Positions 23,605-32,600 of a DNA stretch of 64,000 bases are shown piece by piece (position 1 is the first letter of the stretch; every line of letters begins with the position of its first letter). Source of the DNA: Mesoterricola sediminis. GTDB lineage: Bacteria; Acidobacteriota; Holophagae; Holophagales; Holophagaceae. A program made the position numbers and the translations under genes. Location of the stretch: the NCBI RefSeq assembly GCF_030295425.1, contig NZ_AP027081.1:2358965-2422964 (forward strand), written 5' to 3'. The notes below the pieces were generated by a model, which was not told the DNA's origin, made no database searches, and saw nothing but the letters and a program-made list of their open reading frames with translations.

Positions 23605-24804
23605 ATGGACACCCGCACCCTGGGATTCAACACGAAACTGGTCCACGCCGGCATTCCCCACGATGCCTACGGGGCCGTGGTGACGCCCATCTACCAGACC
23701 TCTACCTTCGCGTTCGACGACGCCCGCCAGGGCGCGGACCGGTTCTCGGGCGCCGCCGGGGGCTACATCTACACCCGCATCGGCAACCCCACCACGGCCG
23801 CCCTGGAGGAGAACGTCGCCCAGCTCGAGAACGGCTTCGGCGCCACGGCCATGGCCAGCGGCATGGGCGCGGTGAGCACCGTCTACCTCGCCCTGCTGGG
23901 CGCCGGGGACCACATGGTGAGCACCGATTCCGTGTACGGGCCCAGCCGCGGGCTCATGGAGAAGCACATGAGCCGCTTCGGGGTGGCCTCCACCTACGTG
24001 GACACCTCCGACCTGGAGAACCTCCGGAACGCCATGAGGCCCGAGACCAGGCTCGTCTACGTGGAGAGCCCCTCGAACCCCGCGATGGCCGTGACCGACA
24101 TCAGGGCCGCGGCCGACATCGCCCACGCCGCCGGCGCCCTCCTGGTGGTGGACAACACCTTCGCCAGCCCCCACCTCCAGAAGCCCCTGGACCTGGGCGC
24201 GGACGTGGTGCTGCACTCGGTCACCAAGTTCATCAACGGCCACGCCGATGTCGTCGGCGGCATCGTCGTCGCGAAGACCGAAGCCCTCCACAAGCGGATC
24301 CGCGCCATGCTCGTGAACCTCGGGGCGAACATGGACCCCCACCAGGCCTACCTGGTCAGCCGCGGCCTCAAGACCCTGGCCCTGCGGGTGGAGCGCGCCC
24401 AGGAGAATGCCCGCGCCGTGGCGGCCTGGCTGTCGGAGCATCCCGCCGTGGCGTGGGTGAGCTACGTCGGCCTGCCCAGCCATCCCCAGCATGCGCTGGC
24501 CCGGCGCCAGATGTCGGGCCCCGGCTCCATGATCGCCTTCGAGCTGAAGGGCGGCGTGGAGGCCGGCCGCGTCGTCATGGACAGCGTGCGCCTCGCGGGC
24601 CTCGCCGTGTCCCTGGGCGGCGTGGAGACCCTCATCAGCCACCCCGCCTCCATGACCCACGCCGGCATGGCCCGGGAGGACCGCCTGAAGGCGGGCATCA
24701 CCGACGGCCTCGTGCGCCTTTCCGTGGGCATCGAGGATGCTGCGGACATCCTCGCGGACCTCGGCCAGGCCTTGGCCCGGGCGGCCGGTCCTCAGGCGGG
24801 CTGA
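23605..24804 (+). CDS. Cys/Met metabolism PLP-dependent lyase (methionine gamma-lyase-like)
   Basis: A 399-residue fold-type I PLP enzyme of the trans-sulphuration group. The Schiff-base lysine is Lys208 in SVTKFINGHADVVGG; other blocks are YTRIGNPT, the VESPSNPAM and VVDNTFASP segments, and SLGGVETLISHPASMTHAGM. Overall it looks most like methionine gamma-lyase, which splits methionine into methanethiol, ammonia and 2-oxobutyrate. However, the Cys typical of that enzyme after the active-site Tyr-Gly is Pro113 here, so cystathionine gamma-lyase or O-acetylhomoserine activity is possible. Its 3' end overlaps the convergent glycosyltransferase gene by 13 bases. Confidence 0.8.
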   Translation: MDTRTLGFNTKLVHAGIPHDAYGAVVTPIYQTSTFAFDDARQGADRFSGAAGGYIYTRIGNPTTAALEENVAQLENGFGATAMASGMGAVSTVYLALLGAGDHMVSTDSVYGPSRGLMEKHMSRFGVASTYVDTSDLENLRNAMRPETRLVYVESPSNPAMAVTDIRAAADIAHAAGALLVVDNTFASPHLQKPLDLGADVVLHSVTKFINGHADVVGGIVVAKTEALHKRIRAMLVNLGANMDPHQAYLVSRGLKTLALRVERAQENARAVAAWLSEHPAVAWVSYVGLPSHPQHALARRQMSGPGSMIAFELKGGVEAGRVVMDSVRLAGLAVSLGGVETLISHPASMTHAGMAREDRLKAGITDGLVRLSVGIEDAADILADLGQALARAAGPQAG

Positions 24805-26183
24805 CCCAGGGCCGCGGGTCCCGGCAATCGCGCGGCCACGGCGAGGAGGTCGCGGATCCGCGCCAGGTAACGCTCCACATGGATCTCCCAGCTGTAGCAG
24901 GCCCGGACCCGGCGGATCCCGGCCCGCGACCAGCGCTCCCAGGGCCCGGGATCGGCCAGGGCCGCCTTGATGGCGGCGGCCATGGCCGCCGGCTCCCGGA
25001 CATCCATGAGCAGGCCGTTGCGGCACTGGGTGAGGATGTCGCGGGGCCCGCCATTGTCCGTGGCCACCAGGGGCAGGCCGCAAGCGGCGGCCTCGATCAG
25101 GGTGAGGCCGAAGGTCTCCGAGAAGGAGGGGTTGAGGCAGAGCCCGCGGCGCTGGGCCGCGAGCCGGTACAGGTCGGGAATGTCCGCGGGGGCGTGGCCC
25201 TTGGGGATGGCCACGTGGCCGTGCAGGTCGTGGAGATCGATGGCCAGGAGGAGTTCGCGCCAGACGGTGCGGGCGGGTTCGGGCAGATCCCGCAGATCCT
25301 CGCGGCTGCCGCCGATGATGGCGAGGTTGGCCTGGCGCCGCAGGTCCGGGTCCCGCCCGAAGGCGTGGACGAGGCCCACCAGGTTCTTCCGCGGGGCGGG
25401 CCGGCCCACGCAGAGGAGCAGGGGCTTGGCCGGGTCCCGCAGGAAGCGGTCCACCTGGGCCGCCACCGCGGGCGCCCCGGCCCCGCGCCGGAGCGGGGCG
25501 AACCGGGCCAGATCGGTGCCCGGGGGCAGGACCACGGCCCGGCGCGGGTTGAAGGCCCCATACCCGGCGTACTGTTCCTCGAGCTCCTGGCGGGTGCTGG
25601 CGATGACCAGGGCCGCCTGGGAGAGCACCGCTTCCTCCGCGCGGATGCGCCGGGCGAATTGGAACTGGCGCTCCAGGGCCGCCTCCTGGCCACCGGCCGC
25701 GAGCAGCGCCGCCTGCTTGCACCGCCCCAGGGAGTGCCCCGTGTGCACGAAGGGAACCCCCAGCATGCTGGAGAGCCGCATGGCCACGTACCCCGCGTCC
25801 GCGTAATGGCTGTGCAGGAGGTCCGGAAGGCGGCGGGCCCTGCGCGCGAAGGCCAGGTAGGCTTCCACCAGGCCGTCCAGATGGTCCCAGAGCCGCTCCT
25901 TGCGGACGTAACCCTCCGGACCGCACGGCAGGCGGAGGATCCGGGCCCGGGGCCCCAGGCGCTCCACCGGCTCCGCGTAGGCCGGGCCCGCCCCGGGATC
26001 GCACACCCGCCGGGTCAGCAAGTCCACCTGGGCCACGGCCGGATGGCGACCGAGGGCCCGGGCCAATTCGAGGACGTACAGCACCTGCCCCCCCGTGTCG
26101 GGATCCCTCCCCAGTTCGGGGTCCACGCCCCGGATCAGACCATGGACGCTGATCAAGAGGAGGTGGAGGCCCGGCCCGCTCAT
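24792..26183 (-). CDS. Sucrose-phosphate synthase-like glycosyltransferase
   Basis: A 463-residue GT4 glycosyltransferase matching the glucosyltransferase part of sucrose-phosphate synthase: ISVHGLIRG with RDPDTGGQVLYVLELARALG (donor/acceptor N-domain), HSHYADAGYVA, HTGHSLGRCKQ, VLPPGTDLARF, and the donor site NPSFSETFGLTLIEAAACGLP. SPS makes sucrose 6-phosphate from UDP-glucose and fructose 6-phosphate. The ATG overlaps the stop of the phosphatase gene (ATGA), so enzyme and phosphatase are coupled. Sucrose is a compatible solute in many bacteria. Mannosylglycerate-type products cannot be excluded from sequence alone. Confidence 0.83.
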   Translation of the reverse strand: MSGPGLHLLLISVHGLIRGVDPELGRDPDTGGQVLYVLELARALGRHPAVAQVDLLTRRVCDPGAGPAYAEPVERLGPRARILRLPCGPEGYVRKERLWDHLDGLVEAYLAFARRARRLPDLLHSHYADAGYVAMRLSSMLGVPFVHTGHSLGRCKQAALLAAGGQEAALERQFQFARRIRAEEAVLSQAALVIASTRQELEEQYAGYGAFNPRRAVVLPPGTDLARFAPLRRGAGAPAVAAQVDRFLRDPAKPLLLCVGRPAPRKNLVGLVHAFGRDPDLRRQANLAIIGGSREDLRDLPEPARTVWRELLLAIDLHDLHGHVAIPKGHAPADIPDLYRLAAQRRGLCLNPSFSETFGLTLIEAAACGLPLVATDNGGPRDILTQCRNGLLMDVREPAAMAAAIKAALADPGPWERWSRAGIRRVRACYSWEIHVERYLARIRDLLAVAARLPGPAALGQPA

Positions 26184-26965
26184 GCCGGCGCCCCCTGCCC
26201 CACGAGCCCCCAGGCCTCCAGGAGCCCGAGGATCCCCGCCGGCCCGGGCGCGGGCGCCGGGAAGGCCCGGCCGGGAAGCAGGCCGTCCCGGCCCGGAGCG
26301 AGGCCGCACCCGGGCAGGAGCCCCGCCCAGTGCGCCCTCCGGAGGAGGCCCAGGTCATTCTCGGAATCGCCAAAGGCGACGAGGGGCAGACCGGGCGCGT
26401 GGGTCCGGCCCAGGGCCTCCACGGCGGTGCCCTTGTCGACCCCTTCGGGGAGGATGTCCAGCTCCCGGCGGCCGGAGGCCAGGACATCCCCGGTCAGGCC
26501 GCGGAGGACCAACCGCAGTTGCAGGTCCACCGCCGCCTGCTGGAGATCCCCGGGGTCGTCCACGGTCAGGCCGATCCGGCAGGGAGCATGGACCCCCGGC
26601 TGGAACCGGACACCCCAGGGGAGTCCCTCCTCCGCCAGGCGCGCCCTCAGGTCTGGATCCCAGCGGGCGCGGACCCAGGCGGCGTAGGCCGCGTCCTCCT
26701 CCCAGCCGCCCTCCGGGCGCCGGTGATGGATCCGCGTCCCCACGTCCGTCACCAGGTGGTGGGGGAACAGACGCACGTGCCTGGCCAGGAGGGCCAGGGC
26801 CGAGGCGAAGCCCCGCCCCGTCGCGAAGGTGAGCACCAGGCCCGGGATCCGGGCCACGGCCGCCTCCAGGCGCCGGAGCGCCCCGGTCTGTCCCGGGGCG
26901 GGGATCCAGGTGCCGTCCAGGTCCGAGACGAGGTGACAGGTGCTGGGTTTCGCAGGCAGGGCCAT
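26180..26965 (-). CDS. Sucrose-phosphate phosphatase-like HAD hydrolase
   Basis: A 261-residue HAD-superfamily type IIB hydrolase of the sucrose-phosphatase group. Motif I is VSDLDGTW, motif II is in LTFATGRG, the cap follows, and motifs III/IV are DKGTAVEAL and VAFGDSENDLGLL. It would remove phosphate from sucrose 6-phosphate made by the downstream gene. The ATG at 26965 has AGGAGG directly upstream. A stand-alone phosphatase gene in front of the synthase is one of the known bacterial arrangements (in others the two are fused). Confidence 0.82.
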   Translation of the reverse strand: MALPAKPSTCHLVSDLDGTWIPAPGQTGALRRLEAAVARIPGLVLTFATGRGFASALALLARHVRLFPHHLVTDVGTRIHHRRPEGGWEEDAAYAAWVRARWDPDLRARLAEEGLPWGVRFQPGVHAPCRIGLTVDDPGDLQQAAVDLQLRLVLRGLTGDVLASGRRELDILPEGVDKGTAVEALGRTHAPGLPLVAFGDSENDLGLLRRAHWAGLLPGCGLAPGRDGLLPGRAFPAPAPGPAGILGLLEAWGLVGQGAPA

Positions 26966-27093
26966 GGTTGCCTCCTGGCGCGGTTCGATCCGCATCCAGG
27001 AAGGCGGCCCGACCTTCCCCTTGCCTGCGCCCCCGGAGGGGACGCACCCGACAAACAGAGTCTCCGGGGACCGGAGCTAGGAAAGAACCAGCA

Positions 27094-27113
27094 TCAGGTT
27101 TCCCAAAACCTGA
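27094..27113 (-). terminator. Hairpin between S41 protease and sucrose genes
   Basis: A perfect 8-bp stem (TCAGGTTT/AAACCTGA) with a four-base loop lies downstream of the protease stop on the minus strand; the following sequence is moderately T-rich. It could end the protease transcript or act in the leader of the sucrose operon. Confidence 0.45.
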
Positions 27114-27136
27114 CGGAAGGACGGCTGAAAAATTAG

Positions 27137-27149
27137 TTTGCATTGCAAA
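27137..27149. promoter_or_regulatory. Perfect 13-base palindrome, possible operator
   Basis: TTTGCATTGCAAA is a perfect palindrome around a central T, AT-rich against a very GC-rich background, between the S41 protease stop and the sucrose operon. It has the size of a small repressor site; the cognate protein is unknown. Confidence 0.35.
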
Positions 27150-27185
27150 GCATATGAATGTCAAGGGGCGGAGCCCCGCGTCCCC

Positions 27186-29474
27186 TCAGCGCCCAGCGCC
27201 CGCCGGGCCCGCGGCGCCCAGGGCCAGGTCCAGGGCCCTGTCCAGGACCTCGTCCCGCCCCGCCCGGAGGCCCTCCAGGGTGCGGGCGACGGGAAGGGTG
27301 GGCAGGATGCCCACGCCGGCCAGGGGGGTGCCGTCGTGCTTGGGCACCTTCATGCCGGTCCACGCGATGCGCAGGCCCCCGGCCAGGAAGGGGTTCACGT
27401 TGCCGTCCACGCCGGCGGTGGCCTCGCCGAGGATCTCGCCGAGCTTGTAGTGCTCCACGAAGTCCATGAGGAGCTCGGCCTGGGAGATGGCCCGGGCGTC
27501 CACCAGGAAGAACCGACGCGCCTCCAGCTTCGGGGCCTCCGGCTGGATCGACCACCCCTCCCGCTGGAAGGTCAGGTCCCCCCGGTCGGGCCGGGTGATG
27601 ACGGGGACCAGGAAGGGCGGGGTCTGGAGCGGCGCGTCCGTGAAGTGCGCGAAGAGCTTCTGCCAGGCCCCGAAGGAGGGGTAGCCCCGCATGTCCAGGA
27701 CCAGGGCCCGGGCGCCGCCGATGGCCTGGAGGGTGGATTCCACGGTCTCCCGGGTCAGCCGGGCCAGGTCCACGTACCACACCCCGGGGCGGAGCTCCAC
27801 GCAGGCCCCGGCGGGCCGGGGCTCCCGGGGCACCGTCTGCCGGAAGGGGCGCTGGACCCGGACGGTGCGCATGGCGCCGTCCTCCCCGCGGAGGGTCAGC
27901 TCGACGGACCCCGCGGGCCCCTGCAGGAGGCCCGTGGCTTCCAGGTACCGGAGCCCCTGGGTCGAGGAGGCCGGCAGCGTCGGGGCCAGCTCCGCCACCG
28001 CGCGGGCCGTGGGCACGCCGTCCACGGCCACCAGCACATCGCCCGCGTGGACCGTGGCCTTCAGGTCCTCGGCCACGCCGCACACCGCCAGGTCGGAGCC
28101 CACCCAGGCCAGGGAGAGGCCCGGCCCCGCCTCCACCTCGCGCCAGAGGGGCGACACGTAGCCGTGGGCGTCCTGGAGGCTGGCCATCAGCGTGCGGACG
28201 CTGCGGAGGTAGGCCTCGGGGGAGGGGCTCTCCGCCACCTGCGCCAGGACGCGGGGAAGCTGGGCCGGCCAGTCCACCTGGGTCCAGTCGAAGTTGGGGT
28301 AGAAGTGCTGGATCACGTTCCACACCTCCACCACCGCCCCCAGGCGCGTGGCGCGGTCCTCCGCGTTGCCCGCGGCGGGGACGGGCCAGGTGGGCTCGGG
28401 CAGGATCCCGGGCGGGGCGGGCGCGGGGCCGGTGCGCGGCAGGGTCCGCCGGTGGCGGTCCGCGTAGCAGCCCAGGGGCAGCTGCAGCCGCACCCCGCCC
28501 CCCAGATCGAAGCAGGGCGCCGCGACGGGCTCCGCTCCCGGCCGGCCCTTCCGCGCCAGGGGCGTGTAGGTGCGGGTGCTGCTGTAGACGCTCTTCCGGG
28601 AGAGGCCGACGCCGTAGTGGCGCCATTGGACCACCTGGGCGGCCTCCCGGGGCCGGGGGAGGGGCTGGGGCCGCTGCCCCGGCTCCAGGAACCGGGCCAT
28701 GGGCGCGTAGGGCCCGAGGATCGCGCGCAGGCGCCGGGCCAGGTCCGCGTCATCCGCGGCCCCCTCCGCCGCGCGGACCCCGGCGCGGGCCACCTCGTCC
28801 CAGGGCGCGGCCTCCGCCGCGTCGGCGGGGTGGAAGAACCGTACGTAGCCGTAGGCCCGGGCGAAGGCCACCAGGTTCCGGAGCCCCCGGGGACCCAGGG
28901 GCCGCGGCGCCTCCGGGACGGGCGTGTCCCCCAGGGTCTCCAGGGAAACCTGGGCGAGACCGAGGCTTCCGCCGCCCCCCAGGAGCCAGGCGCCCACCAC
29001 GATCCGTTCCGCATCCGGGGCCACGTCCCCCACGATCTCCGCGGCGGTCCAGGCTGTCGCCGTCACCGGACGGTCCCGCATGCCGTCGAAGAATCCCTTG
29101 GCCCCGCCTGGCCGGTCCACCCGCAACCACAGGTGGCCGGTCCCAGTCCCCCCGCCCTCCCGCTGAAGGAGGGCCGTCAACCGCACCCGCTTGCCCCGGA
29201 AGGGCCGGGCATCCAGCGCCTGCGCCAGGTTGGGGCGGGCGTCCTTGTCGGCCCCCTCGCCCAGGCGGATCACCACGCTGGGCCGGTCCAGCCCCGCCCC
29301 CGCCTCCCGCCGCGCGACCACCCCGCCCGGGGCGTTGACCCGCCACCCCGCGGGCACCCCGCCCGGCCCCGCCTCCTGGAAGCCCCCATTCCGCAGGCTT
29401 CGCGGAAGCGGAGCCGGCTGAGCGCAAAGTTGAACGAGCGACACGAAGCACGGAAGGAAGGCGGTGCGGAACAT
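27186..29474 (-). CDS. Secreted S41-family (tail-specific) peptidase with N-terminal binding domain
   Basis: A 762-residue exported protein (signal region MFRTAFLPCFVSLVQLCAQ). Residues about 25-185 look like a carbohydrate-binding-type beta-sandwich (NGGFQE...GVPAGW...WLRVDRPGG). After a linker region, residues about 375-740 form the peptidase: a PDZ-like segment (AGDVLVAVDGVPTARAV) and the S41 core with ALVLDMRGYPS and the presumed serine region DARAISQAELLMDFV. Such proteins degrade or trim envelope proteins in the periplasm. AAGGA precedes the ATG. It is divergent from the alpha-2-macroglobulin gene. Confidence 0.8.
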   Translation of the reverse strand: MFRTAFLPCFVSLVQLCAQPAPLPRSLRNGGFQEAGPGGVPAGWRVNAPGGVVARREAGAGLDRPSVVIRLGEGADKDARPNLAQALDARPFRGKRVRLTALLQREGGGTGTGHLWLRVDRPGGAKGFFDGMRDRPVTATAWTAAEIVGDVAPDAERIVVGAWLLGGGGSLGLAQVSLETLGDTPVPEAPRPLGPRGLRNLVAFARAYGYVRFFHPADAAEAAPWDEVARAGVRAAEGAADDADLARRLRAILGPYAPMARFLEPGQRPQPLPRPREAAQVVQWRHYGVGLSRKSVYSSTRTYTPLARKGRPGAEPVAAPCFDLGGGVRLQLPLGCYADRHRRTLPRTGPAPAPPGILPEPTWPVPAAGNAEDRATRLGAVVEVWNVIQHFYPNFDWTQVDWPAQLPRVLAQVAESPSPEAYLRSVRTLMASLQDAHGYVSPLWREVEAGPGLSLAWVGSDLAVCGVAEDLKATVHAGDVLVAVDGVPTARAVAELAPTLPASSTQGLRYLEATGLLQGPAGSVELTLRGEDGAMRTVRVQRPFRQTVPREPRPAGACVELRPGVWYVDLARLTRETVESTLQAIGGARALVLDMRGYPSFGAWQKLFAHFTDAPLQTPPFLVPVITRPDRGDLTFQREGWSIQPEAPKLEARRFFLVDARAISQAELLMDFVEHYKLGEILGEATAGVDGNVNPFLAGGLRIAWTGMKVPKHDGTPLAGVGILPTLPVARTLEGLRAGRDEVLDRALDLALGAAGPAGAGR

Positions 29475-29610
29475 GGGGGTCCTTGCGGGGGGGCAAGGTC
29501 ACTATACCGGGCGTTCCTGGGCGCAGGGTGGATCCCTCCGGCCACCCAGCCTGCCATACTGCGGACATTCCCCACCCCGGCCCTGGCCCTGAAACCTCCA
29601 AGGATTGCCC

Positions 29611-32600
29611 ATGCTCCGCAGGATCCTCCTCGCAGCCCTGCTCCCGGCCCTCGGCATCGCCGGAACCCGGGACGCCCGCTGGAACAAAGTCGACAAGGCC
29701 ATAGCCGACAGCCTCCCGGCCACCGCCATGGCCGAGTTGGAACCGATTTACCAGGAGGCCATCCGGGAAGGCGCCTATGCGGAGGCGGCCGAGGCCCTTT
29801 GCCTACGCATCGCATTGGAGGACCAGCGCGCTGGGCAAGGCTCCGCTGGAAGGGCCGCCAGGCTCCAGGAGGTCCTGCCCCAGACCCCGGAGGAGATGCG
29901 GCCCGCCCTCGATACGGTGCTCGCGCATTGGATGTGGGAATACTATCAGGCCAACCGCTGGTCCATCCTCGTGCGCAGGCCGCTCCCGGAGGGTGTCGCC
30001 GGGGATCTCACCACCTGGGACCTGCCCCGCCTCCTGGCGGAGGTCGGTCGCTGTTTCTCCCAAGCCCTGGCCTCGGCGGCGCGGCTCCAGGCGATTCCAG
30101 CCTCCCAATACGGCGAACTGTATCAAGGCGGCACGGTTCCGGACGTCTATCGGCCCACCCTCTACGACCTCCTGGCCCAGGAGGCGCTCACCTTCTACAC
30201 CGCTGCTGAGCAGGCCGGCTCGCCGGCAGGATCCGCTTTCCGTCTGGAAGCGGAGGGCCCCGCCCTGGACACCGTGGAATCCTTCATGGCCTGGAGGCCA
30301 GCCGCGGCGGACGCGGGCTCCACGACCTTCAAGGCGGTCCGGCTCCTCCAGGATCTGTTGGCCTTCCACGCCCACGACGCGGACCCCTCCGCTTTCGCGG
30401 ATCTCGATCTGCAGCGCCTGAATTTCGCAGGCAAGGCCGCCGAGGGTGAAGCACGGGTGCCGCGCTTCAAGGCGGCCTTGGCCCATTTCGCCGACACATG
30501 GGCCCGGCATGAAATTTCGGCGCGCGCCCTGGCGGACCTCGGAAACCTCCTCGAAAACGAGGGCGCTTCCCTCGAGGCCCAGCGCGCCGCCACCCGGGGC
30601 CTGGAAGCCTTCCCTGGGACGGCGGGCGGGAACGCCTGCCACAATGTCCTCCAGCGCGTCACCCAGAAGGCCCTGGACCTCTCGACGGAGCAGGTCTGGA
30701 ACGCGCCCTGGCCGACTCTGGAGGTCACCTACCGGAATCTGGACCACATCCATTTCCGGGCCATTCCCGTTCAGGTCGACCCCTGGATGCGTTCCCGCGA
30801 CCGGCTCCACACCTGGTTCAACCCGATCACCGATGGCGGTCTGCTGGAAGGCGAGCCGGCCAAGGTCTGGGAGGCGGATCTGCCCCCCGCCCCGGATCTC
30901 CGGACCCACCACCAACGCCTGCCTGTCCCCCAGGATCTCCGGCCAGGCCTCTACCTGATCGAGGCGAGCCCCGGCCCGGGCTTCGATGCTGAGACCCCGG
31001 GAAAGCGGGTCGCCGTCGTCTGGGTGAGCCGCCTGGCCCTGGTGACCCTGGAAGGCATAGAGACAGGCGGATGCGATGGACTTGTCCTGGACGCTGCTTC
31101 AGGTGAACCCGTACCCGGGGCCATCCTCAGGTCCTGGATCATCCAGGCCAAGGGCGCGAATCTGCCCGGGCCCGTCGCTCGCACGGACAAGGACGGCCGT
31201 TTCCATATTTCGCCAGGGAAATCCAATGGCGTTGGGTGGCTGGTGCTGGCAGAGGCCGGCGGCCACGTGGTCGCAGGAACTCCGGTCAGTTTGGGTGAGT
31301 TCAATGAGGAGGCGCCGACTCCCCGGCGACAGACCATCCTCTTCACGGACCGCGCCATGTACCGCCCAGGCCAGACCATCGCCTTCAAGGGCATCTGCGT
31401 CGAGGCATCCCAGGCGCGGGATGCGATTCGCACCCTGCCAGGGCTGAAGGTGAAGGTCATCCTCCAGAATGTCAACCGAGAACCCGTGGCCAATCGGGTC
31501 TTCGTCACCAACAGTTTCGGTTCCTTCAGCGGGACCTTCCCGGCCCCCCAGGGCGGCGCCCTGGGGGTCATGTTCCTCAATGCCGGCTCGCCGGAGGGGT
31601 CCGTGTCCCTGCGGGTGGAAGCCTACAAACGGCCCAAATTCACCGTGGCCGTGGATGAGCCCAGGGCGCCCGTGGCCCTTGGCGGGAAAGTCCACCTCCT
31701 GGGGCGGGCCAAGGCCTTCACGGGCGCCCCCATTGGTGGCGCCCGACTCACCTGGCGGGTGGAGCGGGAGACCAACCAGCCCTACCTGAATCGGCACGGC
31801 TGGCCCTCGCAGAGGCAAACGATCGCCCAAGGTGTGGGCACCACGGAGGCGGACGGCACCTTCAGCATCGCCTTTCTGGCCAACCCCGGCGAGCGCCTTC
31901 CCCACCGGATAGCCCCTGTGTTCTCGTTCACCCTGACCGTCGATGTCACGGACGAAACAGGTGAGACCCGGTCCGAGTCAAGGACGCTGCGGGCGGGACA
32001 GACCTCGCTCACAGCTTCGATCGAGGCGCCCCCATGGCGTACGGTCCAAGCTCCCGTGGGCCTCCAACTCCGCACGGCCTCTCTCGACGGTGACGGCCGG
32101 GCCTCGGAAGGGAGGCTGACGGTGCGGGCCCTGATGGCCCCCGCCTCCGTGACCCGGCCGGACCTCGACGGGCAAGCCGTCGGGGCCCAGGACGCGGTTC
32201 TCAAGGCATGGATCGCGGGGCCCGTGGTCGCGGCGCAGGACGTCCACATCGGCTCCACCGGCGCCCTGGAGGTGCCTGTGCGGCTCCCGGTGGGCGCCTA
32301 CCGCGCCCTCCTGGAGACCCAGGATGATTCAGCACGGCCCGTCACGGCTGAACTGAGCTTCCTCGTGCTGGATCCCTCCGGGGAGCGCTTCCCTGCTCCA
32401 GTCCCGGATCATTTTGCCGCTTCGGCCGCGACCGTCCAACCGGGAGGCACCTTTACGGCCGTCTGGGGCACCGGCTATGCCCAGGGACAGGCCTTCGTGG
32501 AGGTGACGGCCCGTGGGAGGGTGCTGCAACGCTTCTGGACGCCGCCCGGCAGGACCCAGGCGCGCATCATCCAGCCGGTGACCGCCGCGCTCCAGGGCGG

